From Anthonomus grandis grandis (Eukaryota; Arthropoda; Insecta; Coleoptera; Curculionidae), in NCBI RefSeq assembly GCF_022605725.1, contig NC_065552.1, positions 34,111,879 to 34,175,878 on the forward strand: 64,000 nt of DNA, written 5' to 3'. Both the position numbers and the translations under genes were made by a program. This document shows, piece after piece, positions 35,481 to 46,869 of this stretch. The notes under the pieces are model-generated. The model was not told where the DNA came from, did no database searches, and saw only the letters and a list, made by a program, of their open reading frames with translations. The number at the start of each line of letters is the position of its first letter. Positions within the stretch are counted from its first letter, which is position 1.

Positions 35481-36720
35481 AACTATTTCATGTAAGTATA
35501 GTAAAAAATGGGATTGTAATAACAAAAAAAAATTAAATATGCATTAAAATATTGGACAATATCATTAGCGACCCAGACACAAACAATTTTAGAAGTTTTA
35601 TGTCCTTGCATGTTTAAGCTTCATTAATTTTCGTTATTATAAAAAAATAATTATCATTAGGTATCCAACTTAAAAATAAATAAATTTTGCAAGGTCTCAA
35701 GGTGTCAGACTAAAATTTTATCTTAGAAATTATAGTTAAAATTTATATATAAATATGCAGAATGGCTTTTTGAAAACGTTATACTTAACTCGTAATAGAT
35801 GTTTTTTTTGATGTATATGCTTATTATCGGGTATTCAACCCTAAGTTCTTTAGACTGTATAGATTACATAATTTATACAGATCTGCCAAAAACGCTCATA
35901 ACGTCTTTCACTGGAGTATTTAAAAAAAAAACGAGAATTTATAATCAAAGACCGGTTTTTTCTGGTTTTTTTGTGAATGTTATGCATAAAAATTAGCAAT
36001 AATTGCCATAGCATAGGTTAGTTTCAAAATAAATAACCACAAGAGAGGCCGGTATCTTTTCTCTTTTGGCTGACGGCCTTAAAAATTTACATTTATTTAT
36101 ATTTTAATAGTGTCGCCTACCGTTCAATGTCCACTTTTATGGTAATTTTATGAAAATTAGAATCAAAACTGTATTTTTTTTTGTAGGTTGGATAATTAAT
36201 AGTTCTTTTAAAAGGTGTGAGACATATAAGAAATAATGAGAGATAAAAATGCTGTAAGAAACAGATTTATGGCAAATTGTAAGTTATTTTTTCTTTGTGT
36301 TGTTTATAAGTTAGGTTGTATTAAAATTAAAAAAAAAAAAACAAATTATGTAGACATTTAATCAAAATCAGTAGAAATCAATTTTTTTAATCATTTTTAT
36401 TTGTAAAACTAAATTTTATTTTATAATGATTAGAAGCGTGTTCAATTAATTACAGTAACAATAAAAAGTCACATTTCTACAAAACTTCATGGAGAGACTT
36501 TATGAACCATATAAGAACTATCGTAACTATTTAAATAGATTAATAAAACTATGATAATTATAGTAAACAAATAGATCCTAATAAGAATAACTTCAAAAAA
36601 CTATAGCGAAATATTAACGAGGCCACCAAAGAAATAAAACGAAAATGGGACAATAACTAAAGAAAATAAAGTAATGACTAAAATATGTAATGCTATTTTT
36701 CTATTAAATCTAATATAAAT
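35481..36720. other. AT-rich non-coding stretch
   Basis: I see no gene or element here. Open frames are short and lack motifs. Confidence 0.4.
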
Positions 36721-36724
36721 TCAG

Positions 36725-36965
36725 ATGTGCTCAAAATGTACTCCGTTATTCGCGAGACAACCATAAAGCCTATTTCGAAATTCCTCACGAACATTAACAA
36801 ATATTTGTCTGCAAATATCTCTACATTCACGAGTAATTCGATTCTTTAAATCATTCATATTTTTCGGTGAGGTTTTATAAACTTTGCTCAATAAATACCC
36901 CTAAAGGGAAAAATCTAGTGGTGTTAAGTCCGGCGATTTTGCGGGCCATTCAATTGATTTAATTC
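36725..36965 (-). pseudogene. C-terminal fragment of a mariner-superfamily transposase
   Basis: The minus strand reads SIEWPAKSPDLTPLDFSL, one stop, then GYLLSKVYKTSPKNMNDLK and a C-terminal helix ending NNGVHFEH. This is the last 80 or so residues of the same kind of transposase seen at 31700-32450 and 42050-42990. The upstream part is replaced by LINE-derived sequence from 37015. Confidence 0.75.
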
Positions 36966-37014
36966 ACTACTATCGTTTGGTTGCAGTATTATGTTTTTTA
37001 TTAAGCATATATCG

Positions 37015-39960
37015 CTTGGATCCAGAAGTTTTCTAGGCGTATATCGTGTCGGTCTCTATTAAAGGCTTTTTGGAAGTCAATAAAACACACGTATACACTT
37101 TTTTTGCATTAACATACATCTATTTTTCCCTGTCGATTAATTGCAATTCGTGTTAATTGTATTTCGTATTGTGTAAATACAATTTAGTTGGGAATAAGAA
37201 CTAGGATAATAAAAATCAAGTATCCGGGCACATCTATACGCTGCAAATATGCACCACTACAGTGGGAGTCAAGACCTACAATATGTATTAAGTCGCACTC
37301 AAGATCTGAGTTGACCAGACCGGTATATGATTCCTTAAATTTTGCTTGGAAGTTACTGATGTTCAAATCATCGTTTATTTATCTATGCAAAATGGTCTAT
37401 TGAAAACTGTTCTGTAAGTTAAGGAAATCAGACGATTGACGTGTTCAAATGCCTAGAAAAAACAAGCAACAACAACTACTTCTAACAAATTTGGTGTATT
37501 TAGGACAAAATTACTAAAAATTTAAAAATTTAGGCAGTAATTAAAGATTTAAGCCCTAGGCCAATTTCAAAATTGAAATATTTTAACAAAAAAGTTATGG
37601 TATTCATTTAAGTTATGCATCCATTTTGCTTTAATATGGAATGCATTATATATGATGAAAATGTTTCAAATGCCTGGAAAAAAGGGAAAATTCTTCCAGG
37701 CAGTCGGGGTTATTTTTTCAGATACATAATTGTAAAATTTGCAAATTATGCCTCTCCAATTCTCTAATCCTGCTTAAAAGCCACACTGAACCTCCTCTAG
37801 TTGTTCTTGACATTGCCGGTGTATTCTCTGTTAGATTATTCTTGAAAGTACTTTTAATGTGTGACTCATCAAACTGATCATCCGATATTCATCACAGGAC
37901 TTAGGGTTGTTCTTTTTTGGTAAGGGATAAAGACCCTATGAGTCAAATCAATGCCTACGGATTTCTCCTGTTTCATAGATTTTGTTGAACAATTTTGCAA
38001 AGGTGGAAATAGTTTAAGCGAACATTATTGAGCCACAGTTGAGGCTGTTGGCAAACAAAAGTTGATGATTATTGGGAAACATCAGCGAACCTTGTTGCTA
38101 AAAAGTTCATTCAGAGAACATAATTAAATAAAATTGAACAAAGGCACTATATGTTTTTAATTTATTTGCTACGTGTTCTCCAAATACGTCAAAGCTGTTC
38201 CTTTGTCTTCGATTTTTCGTAAGTGCTTTTATTGCCTTAAGAGCTTCATTTATCTGAGGATCAGAAACATTTGGGCGTTTTCCGGATAATTTTTTTCTAT
38301 TGGAGTTAACTGCATTACTGTGTCTCCTTGTTAATGTTCTATTTCAGCATCATGAGATTCTGGCCAAAATTTCTCACTGTTATTATGGTTTTTGATTGCA
38401 ATGAATCTCTTTTCCAAGTCCTGTGTCTAAAACAAAGCATACCTACATACCTATATACTAGTATGCAGAATTCAAATTTATATTTTGGAAGTGATGAAGC
38501 AATGAAGAAATTTCAACGGGCATTTTGGTTTATGGATATTGGCGTAACAATTCAAAACATTAAACTACATTTTTTAATTTAAATGGAATTGGGTAGCAGA
38601 GGAAGTTGGAAAAAAATTTGCACAATATTTTCCAGGCCATGGAAGAGTACCTTGCCAAGACAAAATGGAGTAAGATAATAGGAATCATTATTATCAATAA
38701 ACAAAAAATATTACTTAGTTGTTCTTGACTACCTCTCACGTCTGTTTTGGTGTATTCTTGTCCTTTGAAAACATTAAATGTTGACATCCAACTCAACATA
38801 CAACACGTATAATTCATTTATTCCTTGGCAAGATTTTGTGACACTTTGTGGACATTCCCGCCTAAAATGGGTTTGTAAAACTTTCCATTTCCGTTAGATT
38901 TCTTCTCGGAATACTTCCAGAACAGTCGCTATTATAAAATTTGTTAAATGCGCCAGTTTCTATATTTCTGTTATTATAATTTTAAATTTTGAGATTCCAT
39001 ATATTTGAATGTGCCTTATAAGTTCAAATGAATGTAGAACTTGATCTTCTGACCGATCGTACGATATTTTTTAAACAAAATGAACGTTACTCTGCCGACC
39101 TATTGATTACACATGCCTAAGTTGAACTAAACTGAACGTCAAAACGTGTATTGACAAGTTGCACGCGTATACACTGGCGAAACTGTTGATCAACATTTCG
39201 TTTGATTTACCGCCTCTAGAGCGAACATTATGCTACAGTTTGACAACAGTTGCGCACAACGGGTTTAAATTGACCGAACTCAGGAGTTGGTCAACTGTTG
39301 CTCAACAATGTTTGTTTAGTCTATTCCCACCTTAAGACTAGTCAGATTTCGATCGTCAAGGATTTTTTAAAAACTATATTGGGACGTTGTCAAGGTCCAA
39401 CCGCTTTTCTGTTTTTCGAAGTTGTTATGGCATACTCTGCTTCTATTACGTCATCTCATTCTGTTGCAAACAGACGTTTGATATAATTTTCTCCAGTCTG
39501 ATTTTTGTTATCCTTTGTCAACTGGGTGTTTCTTGTGACCACTGGTATTTTTTCCTTGTTTTCCCAGTTAGGTAATTTTTTATGTAGATTAAAATAATTA
39601 TGTTTCATGCTTATTTCTTCCATTTCGAGGCAGTTTTCTTCCATCCAGCCTTCTTCAGCTTCTTTTACGTGGTATTCTACTTGCTTTTTCAGTTGTTTGT
39701 ATTTTTACAAGTTAATGTTGTTATTGTTACACTTTTTCTTTTATAAGGTTTTTAATTTCCTGTGTCCCTTTTACTTCCTTCTACCCATAACTTGTTCTGC
39801 AGTAGTCAAAATCGTGAAAGCAATTTTATTCCAGGCCATGTCAGCCTCCACCACTAGGTCGCTTCTCCGTGTTTATTATTTTTGGTTTTGTTACTCATTG
39901 TTGCTTCCTTACTCTCATTTTTACGTTGGCTATTTTCGTGGTTGGTTTTAGCGTCTACAC
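37015..39960 (-). mobile_element. RTE-like LINE in pieces, interrupted by unrelated sequence
   Basis: On the minus strand, 39700-39350 holds the linker (YHVKEAEEGWMEEN, LPNWENKEKIPVV, NYIKRLFA). Positions 37990-37750 hold RT fingers (LPKKNNPKSCDEYR, ISLMSHTLKVLSRII). Positions 37140-37015 hold palm motif A (SVYVCFIDFQKAFNRDRHD). The order is right for one element, but about 1.3 kb at 38000-39340 and about 600 bases at 37150-37740 contain little or no matching LINE sequence and probably represent insertions. The clade assignment to RTE/BovB-like is from motif wording only. Confidence 0.65.
39060..39340. repeat. Possible MITE rich in GTTGA/TCAAC motifs
   Basis: This GC-richer block inside the RTE-like LINE contains many gttgaac, gttgatcaac and ggtcaactgttg variants on both strands. 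The Harbinger derivative at 45513-46465 has similar subterminal motifs. The right edge could be ttcccacc followed by ttaag. I found no matching left end, so its identity as a MITE is only suggested. Confidence 0.25.
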
Positions 39961-40124
39961 TTGAGTAAGTCCAGAGATAAGTAGAGCGGACTGCATTATT
40001 ACAACTGTTAAAAAATGCTCATCAGTATTTTTAAAAATCACCTCACTTTTTACATATCTGCCTTTTTCCTTTTAAAATAAAAAAACAACTACACTAGTAT
40101 ATAACGAATATTCTTAATTTCTAG

Positions 40125-40330
40125 TTTATGCTGGAATGGAAGATCATATGGCCGGTACACCCGGTTTGTACACGTCGGGCAGATCCACATCGAGTAGTTC
40201 CAGTCCCGGAATTCCCGGATCCAGTCCAGCGTTGCTCGTAGTACCGCAGCCCATCAACGCCACTAAAATTGGTGGTATGCAGAATGGCGGGATGCAACCT
40301 AGGAAGTATCAGTGTAAAATGTGCCCGCAG
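40125..40330 (+). CDS. Coding exon of C2H2 zinc-finger transcription factor (rotund/squeeze-like), exon B
   Basis: The exon follows ttcttaatttctag and ends before gtaagtc, a strong donor. Joined in phase 1 to the exon at 14080-14188 it continues VYAGMEDHMAGTPG. A serine-rich stretch (GRSTSSSSSPGIPG) comes next, then LLVVPQPINATKIGG, and last RKYQCKMCPQ, the C-x2-C half of the first zinc finger. The His half must lie in the next exon, beyond this window. An intron directly after CPQ and the KYQCKMCPQ wording match my recollection of the insect rotund/squeeze transcription factors, nuclear DNA-binding proteins of limb and neuron patterning. That match is unverified. Other Krueppel-type families remain possible. 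Codon use is clearly GC-richer than the surroundings, as expected for real coding sequence. Confidence 0.8.
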
Positions 40331-41638
40331 GTAAGTCGATAATTGTTATGAAATAAATATCTTGCGGTTTTGGTATCGGGCTTAAGACAATTAAGACTAT
40401 TTGAAAAAGTAGCAGACGTTTTAATTTGTTACTTCTAAATATATTTTTTTAGCTATTATTAACCACGTCACTGGAAGAGAATTGAGAAATTAATATAATT
40501 TTAGGTGTTTTTTTTAAACCTGATTTTTTGATAGGCTTTAGAATTTGTTCAAAATATTTTTTTAAAACTACAGTTATCTTTCCGAGCACTGATTTATTCA
40601 TTATAGTATAATTTTTGCTTTCTTTCTTCAAATATTCAAAAATAAACTGTTTTAAGTACGTTATTATTATAATATGTATGTATGCCTCCATTAATAAAAT
40701 AATTTTTATTATTATTAGCAAATTGGTTAGTTAATTCATCTAAATTATGCATTTGTCATATGAATAGCTATAAAATATTGTGGCAATTTAGGTTTAAAAT
40801 TAGTTACATTTATTTGCAATTTTTATACAAAAAATCGAAAAAAGTTAAATGGAAACATATCGTGTAAAAAATATGTATTAATATAACAAATGTAAAGAAA
40901 CTAATATTAAACTATACTATATAACACTGATAAAACCGAAATATGCAGAAGAAGATTATCATTAATTTAGTTATAGTCTCTAAAAGAAACTTTTAGTGCG
41001 TTTCAATATTATGCCAGAAAGGATTATAAAATGGCCTTAAATGATTTCAAAATCTTGATTAAGAGGAAATTTAATATTACTTGAACTCTGGAATAAAATT
41101 TGAAATTGTCCAGGCTTTAAAGTAATAATTCCTCAAATGCCTGGTATATATTAAGAATTTATCTTAAACACTCAAGTGTCTATAAAAGAACCATGTCAAA
41201 TTTATGGGTTCATATCACCCATAGTAGAAATCCGTAGAGTTTCCAAACAGAAAAAAGTTGAAAATTCTAGCTTTGGATTTTTAATTTCAAAATAAGCAAA
41301 AAATTGGCGCCCAACGTGTGGGTTTTTTTTGTATATTTTTTTAGTGTTTGGACGCTTTAGAAAATAATTAATCAGCTTACTGACTTCAAAAAAGTATTAT
41401 AAAATAGCTAAAGAAATAGCAAATCAAAAAAGCACAAGAGTTAATTATTGGTTAATCAAAGACTCTGAAACACTTTGTGTAAATATATAAAATTGTAAAG
41501 TTATCATTTTTACCCAGATAACTACAAGGTTTGATCATTTAACACTGGCAATTTTGTAAAATTTAAAATACCTAAGTTTCGCGTATTGGGTGTTTATATA
41601 GTGCATTCATGTCAAAAACCAAAGCGCAATAACTTCTT

Positions 41639-41672
<34 letters not shown>

Positions 41673-42049
41673 ACGTTAATTTAAAAACCTCCATTCATTG
41701 CATGGTACCACTCCCTAGTTTGTTGAGGTTTGTACTGTAATTTCTGTTGAAGCGGAAGCCTACAATACTGCTAACTGATGACCTTTTTTTAATATTAAAA
41801 AAATTTGCTAAAATAGAATTTATTGTTTAGGTAAAATTTATTGAGGGTATTTACTTTACAAACAATAACAATCATAACAAAAAAGTATTTCAAATACCGT
41901 TTTTCAGCTCCTATCAATCATTCATGCATTTGGTACATTCTCATATTTTGAAGTCTTGAACAGGAAGTTTTGAACAATTTCCAAAATGACGTTCCTGTTA
42001 CAAGAAAGAAATGAAATGTTTATTTTTTTATGCAAGTTTTAATTAAATT
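40331..42049 (+). other. Start of the next intron, AT-rich
   Basis: The gtaagtc donor opens an intron that continues beyond the window. Up to 42049 I see only AT-rich sequence, a possible LTR-retroelement primer site at 41305 and a 32-base A run at 41640-41671. Confidence 0.5.
41305..41318 (+). other. Possible LTR-retrotransposon primer-binding site remnant (tRNA-Lys type)
   Basis: The string tggcgcccaacgtg is the complement of the 3' end of a lysine tRNA including CCA, as used to prime many LTR retrotransposons. It is followed by tggg, one base off from the expected continuation. No gag or pol sequence follows and no LTR pair is visible, so this could be a solo remnant or chance. Confidence 0.3.
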
Positions 42050-42990
42050 CATCCTGAACATTATTTCATCTATAAAAGTGTGGCAGAATGGTAAAAAGAA
42101 AATTTACAGAAACCGGATCAGTTAGCAACAAAAAACGTGAAAGAGTAAGACCTGTACGAAATGGAAATATTGAAGTTTTAGTCCTTGACAATGTTGCTAT
42201 AACCCCAATAAACTCTCTCAGAGAAATAGCCACAGCTTCAGGCGTATCCCGAAGTTCACCCAATTTTAATATCACATGAGCTTCGACCCTACAAATTACT
42301 TGAAAATTGACCCTGCAGTTGGTTCAGGAACAAGATGACTTTGATTGCAAAGCAAAATTTTGTGAAAATATTCCCGAGAAAATTCAGCAACTATGACTTG
42401 TCATTGTCCAATATTTTCTTTTCTGACGAAGGCATTTTTTTCTTAAATAGAGAAGTAAACTGTCACAGTTGCAGGTACTGGAGCGACAGTAAGCCTCAAT
42501 AACTCCGAGTAACATGTACCCAGCATCCTTTAAAACTAAACGTGTTGTCGGGAATTTTAGGCAATCACCAATATTTTTATACAGGTCAATTTAAATGGTG
42601 AACTTTATTTAAATTTACTTCAAAATTCCATCAATCCCCAGCCTATAGAGGGTTTAGAATATGACCCGGATTTAGTCAAAGACCAGTGCTAGTCATTAAA
42701 CAAGATAAAGCATACTCCTCATTACACTCCTGCTGTAATAGATTTTCTAGATACTTCTTTTCCTGGTCGATGTATTAAAACGAGAGTTTCAATAGACTGG
42801 CCGGCACGATCACCTGATTTAACCCCATTGGACTTCTTTCTTTAGGGACACCTAAACTCACTTGTTTATAGCACGCAGTCAGAATCACGTGGGGATTTAA
42901 GACAACGAATGGTGGTTCATTTCAAAGGGTTCGAGAGGAATTCGAAGCTCGATTGAATCACTGCATGAAAATAAACGGCATTTAGTATTA
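42050..42990 (+). pseudogene. Mariner-superfamily transposase pseudogene
   Basis: Frames on the plus strand give VKRKFTETGSVSNKKRERVR, then VLDNVAITPINSLREIATAS (HTH region). Broken blocks follow, then RVSIDWPARSPDLTPLDFF near 42785-42840 and the C-terminal SLVYSTQSESRGDLRQRM. The N-terminal wording matches the element at 6480-7483 (FRESGSVANKKR), so both belong to one family. The first 50 residues are missing and stops are frequent. It ends about 60 bases before satellite sequence begins. Confidence 0.82.
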
Positions 42991-43055
42991 ATTAAAGTTT
43001 TATGTTCTTATCTCAACCTGAGTAATACTTCATCAAAAAATTACACCTCTTCAAA

Positions 43056-43655
43056 TTAAAAAAAATCGATATAGGGGGTATACCCGAAAAATGAAAACTC
43101 TCAAACTTTGGAAGTCGATATCTCGGCTTCTATGGGCACTATTCTAAAAATTCCAACAGTTTTGACTTAGATTCATCATTTCGAATTAAACGAGACTATG
43201 CGCAAGGTCGTACCTCTCATATTAGCTGAGATATCGTATTTTTAGAGCCTATTTTTCGGCTCAAAAACGAGGTCAAAAAATGACTTTTTCCCAATTTTCA
43301 AAGTGCTCTCATTCCCTTAGTTTTGCTCGAATCCCGTTATAACCCGGTATTTTCGTGATGTAGGTGATAAGAACAAGCCGCTGGTATAGTTAGTTTTATT
43401 TCGAAAAAAAAAATCTTTGGTGAAAAAACTCGATACGGGAGGGGGTGTACCCGAAAAATGAAAAATCTCAAACTTTGAAAATCGATATCTCGGCTTCTAT
43501 GGACACTACAGGAAAAAATTCAACGGTTTTAACTTAGTTTCTTTTTTTCGAATCCAACAAGCCCATCCGCAAGGTCGTAGCTCTCATATTAGACGAGATA
43601 TCGCATTTTCAGGGCCCATTTTTCGGCTCAAAACCGAGGTCAAAAAATGACGGTT
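43056..43655. repeat. Second satellite locus, 1.6 diverged monomers
   Basis: The sequence matches the 366-bp monomer of 23361-27835 at about 80 percent by eye. It includes gggggtatacccgaaaaatg, gatatctcggcttctatgg and caaagtgctctcattccctt. The same landmark recurs 364 bases apart (43067 and 43431), so the period is preserved. It is older or a different subfamily from the main array, from which it is 15 kb distant. Confidence 0.92.
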
Positions 43656-43659
43656 TCCG

Positions 43660-45180
43660 AAAGCTAATCTATTTGAGAAGCTATCATTTCAACAGGAATG
43701 ACAGTATAGGCCTTAAGTTTGGCAGTTGTAATCAAGGTTAAAGGACCTTTAAAATAAGGTATTTGTTTATACCCCTATACTATTTAAAATTTTGGGGGTG
43801 AATCTCACTCCCGCTTAGGGAGTGGTGAAGTTTAAAATAGGCGCAAAATATATGCCCCTCAAACGTGTATTTTTTTGTAGGTGGCATTTATTTAGGATGG
43901 ATATTCAAAACATAAGTTTCCTTAGATTAGTATAAGTATTAACATAAAATATGACATAACAATAAAATACATGAGTAAAAAGATGCTAAAGTTAAAACTA
44001 TCAGGCGCCAGTTCTTTGTTTTGTTTTCTACGATGTTATTCTTGTTTTTGAATAATATCTTTTTTATGTGTATATGCAAAAAATGTTTTTTTTTGAACGT
44101 CTGCAATTTTTTTACATAAAGCGTAATTTTATTAAGTGTCTTAAGCCTTAACCTTGTAGCGCTGTATTTTACTAGTATTAATAAAAATAAATATGAATTC
44201 ATGAAAGAACTCTTTCTTTGTTACAAAACGTTTTCTTTTTTGTTCTTGCTGGGCCAAAAGCAGGTATGTATTGGCAAATTTACAAATATACATATTATAT
44301 ATATATCAAATTACACCTTTTATATACGTTAAAAGCCATTTAAAACTAAATTAAATCGCGCAACCCTCCAACTTCCTTGCAACCAAATCTAAAGCACCTT
44401 CGCCTAATTCAATCCACCCTCAACATATAAATATTATTATAACGAGCCGTTTCCCACAAATCTCGAAAAATCAGTAAAAAGTAGCAGTTCTCTCTGCCGA
44501 TCTAATATCCGCGTCCGAAACAAAATAAAATGTTTCACGGACGCGTTTCCGTTTCCTGTTCGAGAAGAGGGGTGCGAAATTAGTTTTTTTTTTGTTTGAA
44601 ACGAGATATTTTTAAGACGCGCGGGGATCACCTTTTAAAAACTCCCTAGTTCTATAATGTAGTGTATAAGTTTTCGAGATACGCCCCCTCGACTCCCTCA
44701 CTATACTTCGTACCAGCAGTAGATGATTCTCGCCGCGTCACATCCAATCTACGAAATCTTATGGGAAAAAAAATTGAACCGGCTGGTGAATCAACAGTCG
44801 CGGGCCTACTATGGTGATCAAGTCTCATTATTTTTTTTATGCGCTTTGTTGTTTACACTTACAGCCTCTATGTTTATGAAAAAATTTGTACGAGGCTTGA
44901 GGATTTCAGCCCAAAATTGCACACTGATGGTGGTGCTCACTATAACTTATACCACCATATACTTATAAAGTTGGCTCATTTATTGTACTTTTAAAATTAC
45001 CCAATATGTTTTAAAAAACGGTTTACTGTCATTGTGAAAGAGTGAAAGATAAACGAATTTTTAAATTATGTTTAAAATGGTTTTATTTAAGTTAAAAATT
45101 AAGAAATCAAGCAAAGGTAATTCTTATCACTATAGTAATAAACAACGAACATTTTTGTAATTTATTCCGCTTATATTCCG
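43660..45180. other. Intronic stretch with a GC-rich block at 44430-44760
   Basis: Most is AT-rich and empty. Positions 44430-44760 are GC-richer (ggacgcgtttccgtttcctg, acgcgcggggatcacc, cgccccctcgactccctc) without a recognisable protein, and may be a conserved non-coding element of the zinc-finger gene. Confidence 0.35.
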
Positions 45181-45184
45181 AAGG

Positions 45185-46860
45185 CTCATGCTCCTGTTCG
45201 AGAGGAAATACCTCGTATTGATTATTCTGACCAAGTTTTAGAAGAAATTCAAAATGATCCGACTATTTCGGCACGAGCAATCGAAAGAAGAACAGGGATA
45301 CCGAAATCGGGAGTAAACGACATCACTAGGCGATTTCAATATCAAAATTGTTGTTGTAAAAAAATCAAGTGCGTCCGAATTTTTTAGATAATATACTGTG
45401 GTCGGATGAGACTAGATTTAAAAGGAATGGCTTTATGAACATGTATAATTTTCACCCTTATGCGTTGTAAAATTCCCACTCTATTCGAAAAGAAAAGTTG
45501 CAGTACCGATTATGGCCCGGTTGTACAATGAGCGTTCAACAACATTTCATAAAAATCTTCAGTTTAGCGAAATTAATCCGTTGTGCAGTGTTGGTTCAAC
45601 CGATAATCTGCGGTCCATCTTGAACGTCCAATTTTGAGCGTTTAAAGGGAGTTCAAGCGAATTTTTGAGGTTAGGTTAATGTTTAGTAATAGACTTTAGA
45701 ATATCATTTTGATATTTTTTATTTATGTAAATACAGCCGGCGTTCAATAATTTTTGTATTTGGTCAGATGCTTATTTATTAGTTACTAGGTACCCTAGGT
45801 TTAGTTTACAAACCATAAATATATAAATGGATCGTATTTAGAAAGATAATGACGAAGATTTTCGGGAATTAGTAAATTGTATACCTGACCAGATCATTTC
45901 AACATTTGGGATGAAAAAGAATTTGAGGCTAGGTTTAGGTTGGAAAAGCAAGCTTTAAGAGAAATTTCATCTACTACGAACAAGTATAATGATTTGTATT
46001 TATTCAATTACACTATTTACAGACTTTAAGAATACTTTTAGAAACCATGACCATTGACTGCTATTGAAAAGGTATACGTTGTTCTACGCTTTTTCGCCGC
46101 AGGAAGTTTTCTGCAAGTTGTTGAGGATTTTGGAGGCATACACAAATCAACAACTAGTTATGGCTGCACTGTTTTTCATAATATTTCTATGGGAGCTGCG
46201 AATCCTCCAAATATCAACAAAGAACTTGCAGCTACACTAAAGTTGACCAATAACGTTAATATCAATATTCAACATGCCTCAGGGAAAATCAACAATAGTG
46301 TTTCTTATATATTAATAAATACCATTTGTGACTATTGCAGGCTTTAAATACAACCTAGTTTAAATAAACTTGTACTGGAACAGCACACGAAACTCTGAAC
46401 TACGTTCAACGAAGAACTGCAGTTTAGTAAAGCTTAAGTTGAACTACTGCATGTACAACCGGGCCTTAAAGTAAATTTGTAAACCGATATCATAAACGAA
46501 CGTTTAATTGGCATATTCGAATTACCAGAAAATTTGAAGTGGCAGACTTATTAAGGTTTTGTTAAAACGATCTACGAATTCTTTTAGAAGATGTTGCTTT
46601 GGCCAGTTCGTCGATATTTAAACCAAACTTACCCCAACAGATGGATCGGCCGACTTGGTCCAATTTTATGACCTCCCAGATCTCCAGACCTAAACCCCCT
46701 TGATTTTTATTACTGGAGTTGCAAAAAGAGAAGGTTTATGCAAGACCAATAAATAATATTGCTAAATTACGGCAGCGAATAAATGTCGCAGCCCAAGATC
46801 TTAACGCTGCCAGGAATATAAGATGGATCAAAAGATCATTTATTAAATGATGTGATGCAA
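45185..46860 (+). pseudogene. Mariner-superfamily transposase pseudogene split by a Harbinger insertion
   Basis: The 5' part (45185-45512) reads EEIPRIDYSDQVLEEIQ, then ARAIERRTGIPKSGVNDI (HTH) and, after a shift, LWSDETRFKRNGFMN with the first catalytic Asp. It stops abruptly at 45512. The 3' part resumes at 46466 and reads FELPENLKW, RRYLNQTYPNRWIGRLGPI, PPRSPDLNPLDFYYW and then a C-terminal helix. Together the parts form one transposase interrupted by 953 bp. Several stops and shifts mark both halves. Confidence 0.82.
45513..46465 (+). mobile_element. 953-bp PIF/Harbinger derivative nested in mariner
   Basis: The ends are inverted: tggcccggttgtaca at 45513 and tgtacaaccgggcc ending at 46465. 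The duplication TTA flanks both sides (45510-45512 and 46466-46468), the usual 3-bp target of this superfamily. Gttcaac motifs repeat near both ends. Inside, an N-terminal Harbinger segment is readable: DFRELVNCIPD, then TAIEKVYVVLRFFAAGSFLQ and VVEDFGGIHKSTT at 46054-46155. The catalytic domain is missing, so this is a deleted, non-autonomous copy. Confidence 0.8.
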
Positions 46861-46869
46861 AATACAACA

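Larger units (their letters stand above)
14189..40124 (+). other. 25.9-kb intron of the zinc-finger gene
   Basis: It is bounded by gtatatt at the 5' end and ttcttaatttctag at the 3' end, and both flanking exons agree in phase. It is filled with mariner and LINE relics on both strands, the 366-bp satellite array and several unnamed repeats, all listed separately. Long introns packed with regulatory sequence are typical of insect developmental transcription factor genes. That this is a single intron, with no small exon hidden inside, is inferred from the matching phase. Confidence 0.6.

Noticed and set aside
38560..38660. Short plus-strand reading WVAEEVGKKFAQYFPGHGRV as a gene fragment
   Set aside because: It is only about 25 codons, has no continuation on either side and no recognised family.
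39607..39951. 114-codon plus-strand frame
   Set aside because: It is the reverse of LINE linker sequence read on the minus strand, which shows recognisable blocks. The plus-strand frame is a shadow.
41640..41671. 32-base A run as a SINE or processed pseudogene tail
   Set aside because: No upstream tRNA-like or coding sequence and no target duplication could be seen.
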